Positions 55,387 to 64,000 of a stretch of DNA of 64,000 nucleotides are shown one piece after another. The notes under the pieces are model-generated. The model was given only the letters and a program-made list of their open reading frames with translations, was not told the DNA's origin and did not search any database. Both the position numbers and the translations under genes were made by a program. Position 1 is the stretch's first letter; the number at the start of each line of letters is the position of its first letter. The DNA is from Catonia carolina. Its lineage: Eukaryota > Arthropoda > Insecta > Hemiptera > Achilidae. The stretch spans positions 27,536,393 through 27,600,392 of the forward strand of contig JAQMRL010000006.1 of assembly GCA_035578175.1 (NCBI GenBank), written 5' to 3'.

Positions 55387-55396
55387 AGGCTTCTAT

Positions 55397-56394
55397 GAAG
55401 AGTAAAAACCGAACACTGGGTGGACAGAAGAAAGGAGAAAAACCTACAGTGAGCGAATGCTGACAATAGGCTATGAACTGTAAAAAGAGCTTCCAGAACT
55501 ATTTAAAGGCACATCACGTGGTCTAAATTTGGCCGTACACGAGGAAAAAATACTGGGTGGAAATTATAAGTTGAAATTTCCTTTCAAGAAACGAACGGTT
55601 TTTTAAGCTATTTAAAGAAATATAAGGTATTAGTTACATTACGTCAAAACCGACATTCCCCGTACAAAATCTTTATCTACGCCACTGCACTATACCAAAC
55701 CGGTGGATTTAATTAGTATAATATTTATTAAACTATATTTAAGGCGTAAGAATAATCTACGTTCATGATCTTTTTTATCGTCGGGAAGGATTGTCCGAAA
55801 GTCTTATCATATGCATTTGGAAATTTAAGTCAGCCTAATTTTCGGTGAAATTTTTTAATAGAATGGTTTTTTGGTGTCTCGTATATAGGCCTATAGTTCA
55901 ATTATTTGTAAAAGAATTAATAAAAATATAAGGTTTGAACCAATTTGTAGTAAAATGTAAATTACAAAGACGTGGAAATATACCAGACTGATTAAAAAAA
56001 ATAAAACTACAAGACCTAATAAAAACTAAGTTACCATCATTTCCTTAGTAAATCGTCTATACACTTAGCCTAGTTTAAAAAGTCTTTGTTTTACATGCGG
56101 GTAGAGTCTAATTAATAGTAACTAAGTTTTATTTAGTTTAGATAAAAAGATAAAATAAGTTTAAGAAAGTATTTTAATGACATGAGTCAACAGTCAAAGA
56201 GATCTGCACGATTATAGATAGTTTTAATAGACATTTAAATTTAATTCTCTTTGTTAGAAACGTTCGATTTTAAATCAAGAGAAATTATTTCTTAACACAT
56301 TCAAGATTATATTTTTTAATAAAGATAAATAATATTTAAGACTCAAGCATAATTTTTGATCCCAAATTATTTTTTCTTTTTATAAAACGCTTAT
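55397..56394. other. Unassigned intron
   Basis: No supported feature. Confidence 0.5.
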
Positions 56395-56555
56395 TTCTCT
56401 CATTTAAGATTGCAAACGTGTTATGCATTTTATGACAAAAGTTAACAGTAGAAAATTAAAAAAACATACAACTTTTATATCAAACATTTTTTCTGCAAAA
56501 CGTAACTAAGCATCAATTCGTGATTTTCTGTATTTTCTCATTAATTTTTCCATTT
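56395..56555 (-). repeat. Family B internal fragment (B12)
   Basis: GTTATGCATTTTATGACAAA, CATACAACTTTTATATCAAA and CGTGATTTTCTGTATTTTCT match the middle of family B on the minus strand. Both ends are missing. Confidence 0.65.
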
Positions 56556-56945
56556 ATTTTCCCATTGTATTTCCCATTTGTTTTCAAGTTCCGGAAATAC
56601 TACTTTCTGCAGCATTTGTAAGTAATTTTTCGAGTTAACATTTCCCTCAAATAAATAAGAACCTATCATTGCAGTACTCGAAATACCTCCCCATGTCATA
56701 ACACCAGGCACATTAAGCTTTTTTTGAATTACAATATGAGGATTTTTATCCTACCAGTACACACCGTTATGCCGATTAACACGTCCATTGAGTTTAAAAC
56801 ATGCCCCATCAGGCCATAAAATTGATCGCAAAAAGTTTGGATCGGCTTCTTCACGGATAGCGACTGTCTCACAGAATTTCAACCGCCGGTCCAATCGTCC
56901 TCATGAAGCGCTTGGAGTAAAGATGGACGAAAGGCTCCAATTTTA
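56556..56945 (-). pseudogene. DDE transposase fragment (IS630-like), C-terminal part
   Basis: The minus strand reads LLQALHEDDW, RRLKFCETVAIREEADPNFL, RSILWPDGACFKLNGRVNRH, NPHIVIQKKLNVPGVMTWGG and SYLFEGNVNSKNYLQMLQ. These are consecutive blocks around the first and second catalytic regions of IS630-like transposases with a DUF4817-type N-terminus. In the LWSDEA block the D survives (here WPDGA). Its N-terminal half is displaced to 57620-57897 by an inserted LINE. Confidence 0.85.
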
Positions 56946-56949
56946 ATTA

Positions 56950-57620
56950 CCTTATCATCCTTTAGTGTTGTGCAGCAGCAAGAGTGGTTTAAAAGAGATG
57001 GGAAGTGTAACAGTAGGCAACGAAAACCTACAGGAAGTTGGGAAATTCTGCTATCTAGGAACTAAAATAACAAAGGATGGTAGAAGCACAAGTGATATCA
57101 AAAGTAGAATCGCTCAACTAGAAAAGCCTTTGAAATGGAAAACAGCTTACTGACTACAAACATTGATTTACAGATTAGGAAAAAATTTTTAAAACATTAT
57201 GTTTGGAGTGTAAAATTATACGGGAGTGAAACGTGGGTGGTAGGGGCTGTAGAAAAGAAGAGGATAGAAGCTTTTGAAATGTGGTGTTATAGGAAAATGT
57301 TAAAGATTCGGTGGGTGGACAGAATAAGTAATTTAGAGGTTCTTAGGCGAGTGAATGAAAAAAGTATATGGAAGTATCTTACCAGAAGAAGGGATAGGCT
57401 ATTGGGGCGTAGTATCTTAAGACATCGAGGTATTGGGCTATCAATAATGGAGGGTAATATTGAGGGAATAAATTGTAGGGGGAGGCAAAGATTAGAATAT
57501 ATAGCCTAAAGCAAATTACAAACTATGTAGGATGTTAGAGGTATGTAAATATGAAACGACTTGCGCAAGATAGAACAGCTTGGAGAACTGCATCAAATCA
57601 GTCGAGAGACTGATGACAAA
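56950..57620 (+). pseudogene. LINE fragment inserted into the transposase gene
   Basis: The + strand reads GSVTVGNENLQEVGKFCYLG, TKITKDGRSTSDIKSRI and then, after a frameshift near 57135, LTTNIDLQIRKKFLKHYVWS, LYGSETWVV, RIEAFEMWCYRKMLKI and RLAQDRTAWRTASNQSRD just before the stop near 57612. This is the C-terminal part of an RTE-like LINE ORF in two frames. Confidence 0.85.
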
Positions 57621-57897
57621 AAAAATCATTCTTGACATCGTGATAACCGTAGTTCAGAAGATGCCTTACGATTTGATTTACCAGGATTGGAAACAAACGC
57701 TTCAGCAACCTTTGTAGGTTATCGTCATTCCATGTCGATCGTGGACGATGACACTTCGGGGCATTTAATACGCTTCCTGTGTTTTCAAATTTCTTTTTTA
57801 ACTTTCGTAAATGTTGCTGAGTCGGTAACGACACAACTGGATACTTATCACTAAATTCGTCCAGTATAGGTAACGCGCTATAAGTTGGCGATTGCAC
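57620..57897 (-). pseudogene. Transposase N-terminal (DUF4817-like) remnant
   Basis: Reads YPVVSLPTQQHLRKLKKKFE, NTGSVLNAPKCHRPRSTWND and DNLQRLLKRLF. This is the second helix-turn-helix block (KFRETGSVLDRPRSGRPRS type) and the following linker. Together with 56556-56945 it forms the two halves of one transposase gene split by the LINE. Confidence 0.8.
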
Positions 57898-57904
57898 CTA
57901 TCAT

Positions 57905-58010
57905 GCGGAGGACAGTATACCTATCCGTATACAGTATCAGTATACAGTATATCAGTATAGTATACTATCTATACTATACTATAGTATACTATCACAGTAT
58001 ATATAGGCTA
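57905..58010. repeat. GTATAC/AGTATA simple-repeat cluster
   Basis: TATCCGTATACAGTATCAGT, ATACAGTATATCAGTATAGT, ATACTATCTATACTATACTA and related words. Rich in self-complementary TATAGTATACTATA. Comparable with 46560-46735. Confidence 0.85.
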
Positions 58011-58183
58011 TATCCTACTTACATCTGCCAACCCGAAAGCATAAGATGTCATGGTTAGAGCTGTCGCTATGATGTATTTAGAAAAGCACATATAGCCCTA
58101 GTAGCACTTCCAAATCCCGCATAGTCCAGGCTTACTCTCGCTGACGATCGTCAACTTATATTGCGTTACCTATAAGTACTTAA

Positions 58184-58700
58184 CCCTTTATAGGTCTTTG
58201 GTACGTATACTTACCACTAGTAATAAGGAAGATTTTATTTAAGAATAAGCTATGTAGTTGAACCCTATTGGTGTTTTATGGTTTTATAGATGTTCTCTGG
58301 TAAGTAGGCTATCCACATTTTGAAATTAGTGCACAGTGACTATTTGCTTCAAGAGTTAAACGATTGTGGTAAGGATTCATACCGGCGTAGGCAACCGTGT
58401 TGTTTTGTTGAAACTTTTGTACAGTGCTTAGAAAATTCCAGTTTTTTACGGGAAAGTAACATTCATGCTAATATAAAGTTAAGATAAGTTATTGTACTCA
58501 TTTGTTCTGTTATATTATACAAGTTGATTAAATAAGCATTCTTACCACTAAACATTATGTGATTTCCATTTCAATAAACATTCCTTGGTAAGTATACTTA
58601 CCAAGGCTTGAAATACATTATTCAAGTCCCTATAAAACAAAATTTAATATTTTTTAACTTGTATAGCCTATATTTCCCCGTAGTACTGCCCTATAAAGGG
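58184..58700 (-). mobile_element. piggyBac-like MITE (family E), complete
   Basis: A 517 bp element flanked by TTAA at 58180-58183 and 58701-58704, the target site of piggyBac transposases. The ends are CCCTTTATAGG and, at the right, CCTATAAAGGG. Subterminal GGTAAGTATACTTACCA-type palindromes occur at both sides. No transposase ORF. An inverted, truncated relative is at 348-733. Confidence 0.85.
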
Positions 58701-58704
58701 TTAA

Positions 58705-59712
58705 GCAGTATTTTTATGATGCTTCCACCACAACTGAAGCATATAAACTTGTTGTTAAGTTGTAAACATTTTAAAAGTACCGTTACGAAGGAAAAACTAG
58801 TGACTACACGAAGACGTATCTCACATTAGTCACTTTTACAGACAACTAATGAATGTTGTACGTGATGCTGCCAACATAACACTATTACCAATTTATCAAA
58901 ATTAAATGTCCCATCTTATTGGGAAACCGACATATGGGCCACCCGGTAGTTAAAAATTTGCGGGGATTGAAAGGTTTAATAAGGCAAACTAGGAATCAAA
59001 TTCTACGTAGGTGGCCATCAACTTATTTCGTTACGAAATGTACAACCGTTATAATTATTATTGAACTTCATACGATACATTCAATTTGTTCTTCAATACG
59101 TAAAGCTACTTAAGTTATTTTTTTAATGACTAATAACAGGTTTAATTTCTAGTTTTGTAATTAATAAACTTTAGTTTTATTCCAGTAAATCGGAAGTAAT
59201 AATATGACGTGAAGTAAATAAATATTATGGAAGATATATCTTTTAATTACTGTTCTTCGTTCTTAAACATTAACTGTTGTATTACTTCTGTACATTTTAA
59301 TTAACCTAAGTAGGCCTACATTTCATACAATTTATCAACTTAACGTTAAGTTCATAATTTAAAAACTAGTAAGCTAGTTAAGTACGAAGATTGTTATAGT
59401 TATTACAGATTTTTTTTTATAAACCTATGACAAGCGATGATGACTTACTCTTGACTTTATTACTGTATTACTTACTTTAACAGAGATAATTAAGAAATTT
59501 CCAATTACAACTAAAGCTCAAGATATATTACCTATAAAATTATAGATTTAATTTGCTATGAACTGGAAAAATGTTCAATTGTTCGTAAAACATTAAGTTC
59601 ATTAACACAAAAGAACGTTAGGTCTACTAACTTGATTCTGTATTATAATAAGTTAGTTTCTGCTTAATTTATAAATAAAGCTTTAAATTTTATTAACTTA
59701 TTTTTTATTTTA
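58705..59712. other. Unassigned intron
   Basis: No supported feature. Confidence 0.5.
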
Positions 59713-60099
59713 TTGTTTAGGTCATCAGCCGAAATTCAGGTTTGAACTTGTACAATTTTAATGAGTAAAACGAGGAGTGAGGTGGTTTACCATTTCCTTT
59801 CTTACTGATTTAAAAAATATGCTTATTAGCATACTAGGCTTACTGAAAAGCACATATTTTCAACCCTGCAAATGACACTTTCATTTCATCCACTATGGTC
59901 TGGCTGTATAATGAAATTCATTTATTTCAGAGGAGATAACTCAGATTAGTGTCTTTTACACCTCTATTTTTTCTGTTCTTAAATACTTAAGTCATTTAAT
60001 TGGCTGACCATGTAATAAGAAACAGAACTTTTTTTTGTAGCCCTGGAACTAACTGACTGAGTGCAAATAATTTAACACTCCACCGGTCTGTTATGGGAA
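59713..60099 (-). repeat. SINE-like family A copy (A14)
   Basis: Complete but diverged; TTTATTTTAT occurs on both sides (59702-59714 area and 60099-60110) as a possible TSD. The hairpin has lost pairing (GCCGAAATTCAGG). Confidence 0.88.
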
Positions 60100-60633
60100 G
60101 TTTATTTTATAAATAACATTATTAAAAATCACCAGAAACGGTCAAAGAATAAGTAAGAATACTTGAAAAGTACTTTCGTGGCTTTACCACATCGTCAGCT
60201 GATCACAACACTTAAAATTACACAATAATAATTTAACATTTATTTTTTAAATGATGTAAACCTCTGTATGTCATGGCAATTACAGAAATATTTTTAGCTA
60301 TTAATTTTATAATTTAAATTTTGTCAAATCAGTTCTGCTAACCTAATCAGGTTGCTTTTTCGAACTCTGCATAATATATTTATTGGTGGAAATTTTTTAA
60401 ATTGTCATCTATAATTTTTTTTAGTCCGTCCGTCACATTCAGATGCCAAAAACTACAAGAGATAGGAACAAACGGTTTGTGGATTCGGAATCAACACAAA
60501 ACGTTAGTGGGCTTAAATTGGGTTTCAAGTTCCGATTTTGATTGAAAGTGGCCCAAAACCGGAAGTCAAGAAGTCAAAGTTAGAAACTACACAAGATAGT
60601 AACCAATGGTTTACGGATTCATAATCTATGCAG
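60100..60633. other. Unassigned; imperfect internal duplication
   Basis: 60440-60620 holds ACTACAAGAGATAGGAACAA and ACTACACAAGATAGTAACCA about 115 bp apart, each followed by a GGTTT(A/G)(C/T)GGATTC(A/G) phrase. Possibly a TE 3' end; family unknown. Confidence 0.5.
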
Positions 60634-61021
60634 CACCCATAACGGGCAGGTGGAGTGTTAAATTAATTGCACTCGATCTGTTGGTTCCAGGGCTACAAAA
60701 AATAGTTCTGTTTCTTATCACATAGTCAGCCAATATAATGACTGAACTATTTAAGAACAGAAGAAGTAGAGGTATAAAAGACACTAGTCAGAGTTATTTC
60801 CTCTGAAAGTAATGAATTTCACTATACGGTCAGACCCTGTGGTGAATGAAGTGAAGGTGTCATTTGCAGGGTGGAAAGTGGATGCTTTTCGGAGGGCCTG
60901 GCATGCTGATAAGGATACTCTTTCAACTCAGTGAGGAAGGCAATAGTAAACCACCTCACTTTTACTTAGTAAAACCTTTAGAGATTCAAACCAGCCTTTC
61001 GGCTGTTGACCTAAACAACAA
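60634..61021 (+). repeat. SINE-like family A copy (A15)
   Basis: From GCACCCATAACGGGCAGGTG to GCTGTTGACCTAAACAACAA. The 3' hairpin has a T for A in the closing GCTGATGACC. A small deletion removes CTCCTCG. Confidence 0.9.
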
Positions 61022-62085
61022 AGAAAGTAGAAAACCACAATATTTTTTCCAATAACTTATTTATATTCTTTACTTGTAAATAAATAATTTATTTAAATTA
61101 CATATTTAATATGACATTAGGTACGGCGTTAAATGAAATTCGTATTTAATTTTATGTTTGATCTTGTGCATATGTTAACACTTTATACGTATATTAATCA
61201 AATGTAGGCCTAAGTTCGTATTAAAGTACTATGAAATCCATTATTTTTTTTAAAATTAAGTATTTAAAATGCCACACAAGTAGAATAGACTACTTGACAA
61301 TATTGTGTTTATAATTTCCAGAACACAAAATGTAATGTTGAAACATGTTTATAAACATATGTATACATAAATTATTTATATTTATACATATGTATTAAGT
61401 AAATAGACATAATATATAAATATATATAATAAATGTACATACACATACGGTTTTATTATTTGTTTTTTAATAATTCTAGTCTTGTACTTGAAGTACTACT
61501 AATGTTGAGTAGGTTTGTAATTTAAACTACTATTTTTCTTCCTTGTTAGATTTTCTGTTAGAAACTTTTGAATCTTAATAGTTTTATTTATAATTAATAT
61601 GTATGGTGCATGGTTAAGACTACTGTACAATGCATCGTGAGGATTAATTAAAAGCCTTGCTGTTGTTTCCTTAATAAGTGATACTTAATATCTATTAGCC
61701 TAGTTCAGAAAACAGTAAACTTAAGTAGTATTTTTTTTCTACTTTTCTATAAAGATATACAATGGTTAATCTATTAGAATACATGTGTTAGTATGCTTTT
61801 AAGTAATATATGGATATGTTTAGTAAGTTGTGTCATAGGCTATATCCTTTCAAAGACTTATCAATCGGCAAGGTAATAATAAGTTTTACTTTAGGAATAG
61901 ATCTATTCTATACTATTTTAGGTTTGTCACTTTTTACTGCATAAATCTTTTTTATGTCGTTTTAATGTATTTCGTAATCGTATATGCCTATATCTATTTT
62001 AAAAATAGATGGATGTAAAATTCTAATATATATTTTTTTAATTACTGTGTAAGATTTATATTAGACTACTATATTATTTTACAAC
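61022..62085. other. Unassigned AT-rich intron
   Basis: ATATATA and TAAATATATAATA runs at 61370-61430; nothing else. Confidence 0.5.
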
Positions 62086-62335
62086 TTGAGGTATGATACT
62101 TTACAACTTTGAGGTATTTACAACTTGAACGAAAAGATAAAGGATTATCGTCAAAGTTGGAGATTGCATATTGCATAGATGTCAGATCACAGGATACCTA
62201 AGCAGGCGCACTGGTGTGCTCCAGAAGAAAAGGATATCGGTAAACCTAGGAAAAGATGAAGAAATATGATTTAGTATGTGAGTTTGGAACAGGCTGCGGC
62301 CTAATCTTTGGTTGGGAGAAGAAGAAAAAGAAGAT
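62086..62335 (+). repeat. LINE 3' end fragment with GAA tail
   Basis: GATCACAGGATACCTAAGCA .. GGAACAGGCTGCGGCCTAAT .. GAGAAGAAGAAAAAGAAG, the counterpart of 1513-1645. Confidence 0.7.
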
Positions 62336-62466
62336 CTGCTAGTTCCAGGGGTACAAAAAATAGTTCTGTTTCTCTTATACATGGTCAGCCAATTATTTGA
62401 CTGAAGCCTTTAAGAACAGAAGACGAGGTAAAGATGTAAAAGACACTGATAAAAGTTATTTCAGAG
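62336..62466 (+). repeat. Family A internal fragment (A16)
   Basis: CTGCTAGTTCCAGGGGTAC to AAGTTATTTCAGAG only; both ends missing. Fused directly to the LINE GAA tail. Confidence 0.75.
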
Positions 62467-62970
62467 ATTCTTTTTGTTTTGACGGCCTCATTGGACCACT
62501 TGAATCGAATTTAGAAATCCTTCTTGGTTTGGTTTTAGAACTCTTACGGTTTTCCCAATAAATCTTCATATTTTGGGATCTGATCTGTCTAATTTTATTT
62601 GTACAAATCATTGACGACGGAGCTCGAGTTTTTCGACGTATCTTGTGTCTTTATCTTAGCTGTTCAGATTTTTCTAAAAGATCTTGTTGTGCAATGTTAA
62701 GTTCTTACATATTTTGCTTTACTTCGGGCAAACAGCTTGGAGGATTTTTCCACGAGTTAATTATAGAAATGAGCTGTTTAGTTACTCGATTGTCCGGTAT
62801 TCTAAGAAATGCCTGAAGAAAAAAATTGGTTTCTTCCGCATGATGTCAATAATTAGCTCGATTTCGTGGTAGAGTTCAGAATTAGACATTTAGATCCAGA
62901 TGTCGTTGAGTATCCGTTTTTTTGTTTATGGAAGTCCTAAGGATTCTTCTTTCTATCTTAAGAATTTCTC
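62467..62970 (-). pseudogene. LINE C-terminal and 3' fragment
   Basis: Reverse complement of the segment at 21590-22065, with about the same length and small indels. The encoded block includes the NSELYHEIELIIDIMRKKP-like and AFLRIPDNRVTKQLISIINS-type segments in broken frames. Confidence 0.75.
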
Positions 62971-63216
62971 AACACAAAAACCAAGTAACAAAAGCTGGAA
63001 ATGCTTTTCTGCACAATAGTTGCTTGAAAAAGTTAAATACATTCACAGCGCTTGATGTGATACACTGGGGTACATGTTGTAATAGATAGTTAAACTTGAA
63101 TGGTGAATCTCAACAACTTTGGCCGTGGGGAAGGTAAAGCTTTCTCGAGGTCCTGCGCCCCCTTGACTTGTCTTCATGCCTCCCTTGGGGCGTCGTCCCT
63201 CAGTTTTGGAACCATT
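62971..63216. other. Unassigned, with a possible hAT-like end
   Basis: TCAGTTTTGGAACCATTGCT at 63200-63219 resembles the complement of hAT ends and recurs at 40392-40411 (CTCAGTTTGGGAACCATTGC). In both places it abuts a family A 3' end. Confidence 0.4.
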
Positions 63217-63262
63217 GCTCTAGAGGTTGAAACCAGAAATTTGGCTGATGACCTAAACAACA
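63217..63262 (+). repeat. Family A 3' stub (A17)
   Basis: CTAGAGGTTGAAACCAGAAA .. GGCTGATGACCTAAACAACA; last ~45 bases of the element only. Confidence 0.75.
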
Positions 63263-63343
63263 ACAGATTTTTTTATCTAACTATTGTCTCCATCAAAAAA
63301 ATTAAATTTATTATTTTTAGCATAATAATTTAGCATATAATTC

Positions 63344-63741
63344 TGTCCATAACAAACAGGTGGCGTGTCAAATTGTTTACACTCAATCTGCTCGTTGCAG
63401 GGCTAAAATAAAAATACTTCTGTTTCTTATCACATGGTCAGCCAATTAAATGACTGAATCATTTAAGAACAGAAGAGGTAGAGGTGTAAAAGACACTAAT
63501 CAGAGTTTTCTTCTCTGTAAGTAATGAATTTCATTATACAGCCAGACCGTGTGGTGAATGAAGCGACGGTGTCATTTGCAGAGTGGAAAATATCTGCTTA
63601 TCAGAGGGCCCGGCTTTTTGATAAGCGTACTTTTCCACTCGGTAAGGAAGGCAATGGTAAACTTCCTCACTCCTCGTTTTACTTAGTAAAACCTCTACAG
63701 ATTCAAACCAGCCTTTCGGCTGATGACCTTAACAACAACAG
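63344..63741 (+). repeat. SINE-like family A copy (A18), full length
   Basis: From GTCCATAACAAACAGGTGGC to GCTGATGACCTTAACAACAA; AGCATATAATT before and AGCATATAGTT after look like its TSD. The ORF-like frame (63524-63748) is open here too. Confidence 0.92.
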
Positions 63742-63765
63742 CATATAGTTAGGCCTACTTAACGG

Positions 63766-63945
63766 CCTTATTTATGACCGGTCCATTGGCGTAGTGGTTA
63801 GTGCAACTGGCTTTTACGCCGGGGTCCCGGGTTCGATTCCCGGTCAGATCTGGCATTTTTTATCACTTAACTTCATGTATCATTCTTCTCACCGTCTGTA
63901 TTAGCAGCAATTGCAAAACAGTCAGACGTAAAACCAAAAAAAAAA
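63766..63945 (+). repeat. Family D SINE copy 3, 12 bp TSD
   Basis: Flanked by perfect CCTACTTAACGG at 63754-63765 and 63946-63957. The head is GGCGTAGTGGTTAGTGCAAC, then CCCGGGTTCGATTCCCGG (perfect T-arm). The tail is CACCGTCTGTATTAGCAGC, AATTGCAAAACAGTCAGACG and an A-run. 180 bp; the youngest-looking SINE here given the perfect TSD. Confidence 0.93.
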
Positions 63946-64000
63946 CCTACTTAACGGGTAATTTAGTCTTGTTAACAGATCCTACTTAAAAAAAAAGCCT

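Larger units (their letters stand above)
36450..64000 (+). other. vg: Intron after the second vg exon (end not found)
   Basis: Opens with a strong donor GTAAGT. Outgoing phase 1 requires another coding exon, but I could not find one up to base 64000. A short terminal exon hidden among repeats is possible. The last 27.5 kb is therefore called intron with falling confidence toward the right edge, where it might include sequence past the gene. Confidence 0.6.

Noticed and set aside
63775..63850. Possible tRNA-Lys gene (loop CTTTTAC)
   Set aside because: Enclosed within a 180 bp SINE with a TSD and a shared family tail; the acceptor stem does not close.
36450..64000. Search for the terminal vg exon
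   Set aside because: No + strand segment with a good acceptor, two leading bases and a Vestigial-like C-terminus was found by eye; I do not force a call.
1..64000. CRISPR arrays, operons, bacterial promoters or riboswitches
   Set aside because: The window is eukaryotic nuclear DNA; the regular repeats present are minisatellite, SINE and LINE sequences.

Overview
This window looks like about 64 kb of an arthropod nuclear genome, most likely a hemipteran-like or other insect with a large, AT-rich, transposon-filled genome. The evidence is strong AT bias, spliced exons with GT/AG borders, no prokaryotic gene density, many insect-type non-LTR, mariner, Tigger, IS630-like, piggyBac and Harbinger relics, and tRNA-like SINEs. 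The insect order is inference; the transposons alone do not fix it.

The only host gene I can support is on the + strand. Two exons (19060-19240 and 36262-36449) join in phase across a 17.0 kb intron, through an Arg codon split AG|A. They encode the C-terminal half of a Vestigial-family transcription cofactor (vg/VGLL): an RNFPPSFWNSNYQ block, a DPWHH histidine-rich block and an AVHEY...AAQYGSLLLPP block. The Scalloped/TEAD-binding Tondu domain and the protein's N-terminus should lie upstream of base 1, and the last exon downstream of base 64000. I saw neither. The rest of the window is therefore vg intron, or on the right possibly sequence past the gene.

The introns are layered with transposable elements. 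The main families are: (A) a ~395 bp retroposed SINE-like family, about 18 copies or fragments, ending in a small hairpin plus (AAC)n, with 10-12 bp target-site duplications (TSDs); (B) a ~0.8-1.3 kb element with short inverted ends and an internal CA-repeat seed, about 12 copies, one rearranged as a foldback; (C) a tRNA-derived SINE family on a common body; (D) tRNA-headed SINEs that share one tail but carry different heads, one of them with a 5' inversion; (E) a piggyBac-like miniature element with TTAA ends. Also present are a clean 1.6 kb 5'-truncated reverse-transcriptase LINE with an 11 bp TSD, about ten older LINE 3' fragments, four Tigger/pogo-type elements, two IS630/mariner-type elements with TIRs, a mariner foldback, a degenerate mariner transposase and a HARBI1-like relic.

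Spatially: 1-19059 is upstream intron with LINE, Tigger and SINE debris and a ~66 bp minisatellite at 13866-14450. 19060-36449 holds the two vg exons and the intron between them, with a 470 bp AT-rich palindrome and the best-preserved LINE. 36450-64000 starts with a DNA transposon lying 21 bp after the vg splice donor and continues through nested insertions (Tigger containing LINE and SINE at 52736-54383). No tRNA, rRNA, CRISPR or operon-type feature is supported. Coordinates of degenerate repeats are hand-read and approximate by about 5-20 bases unless a TSD is given.
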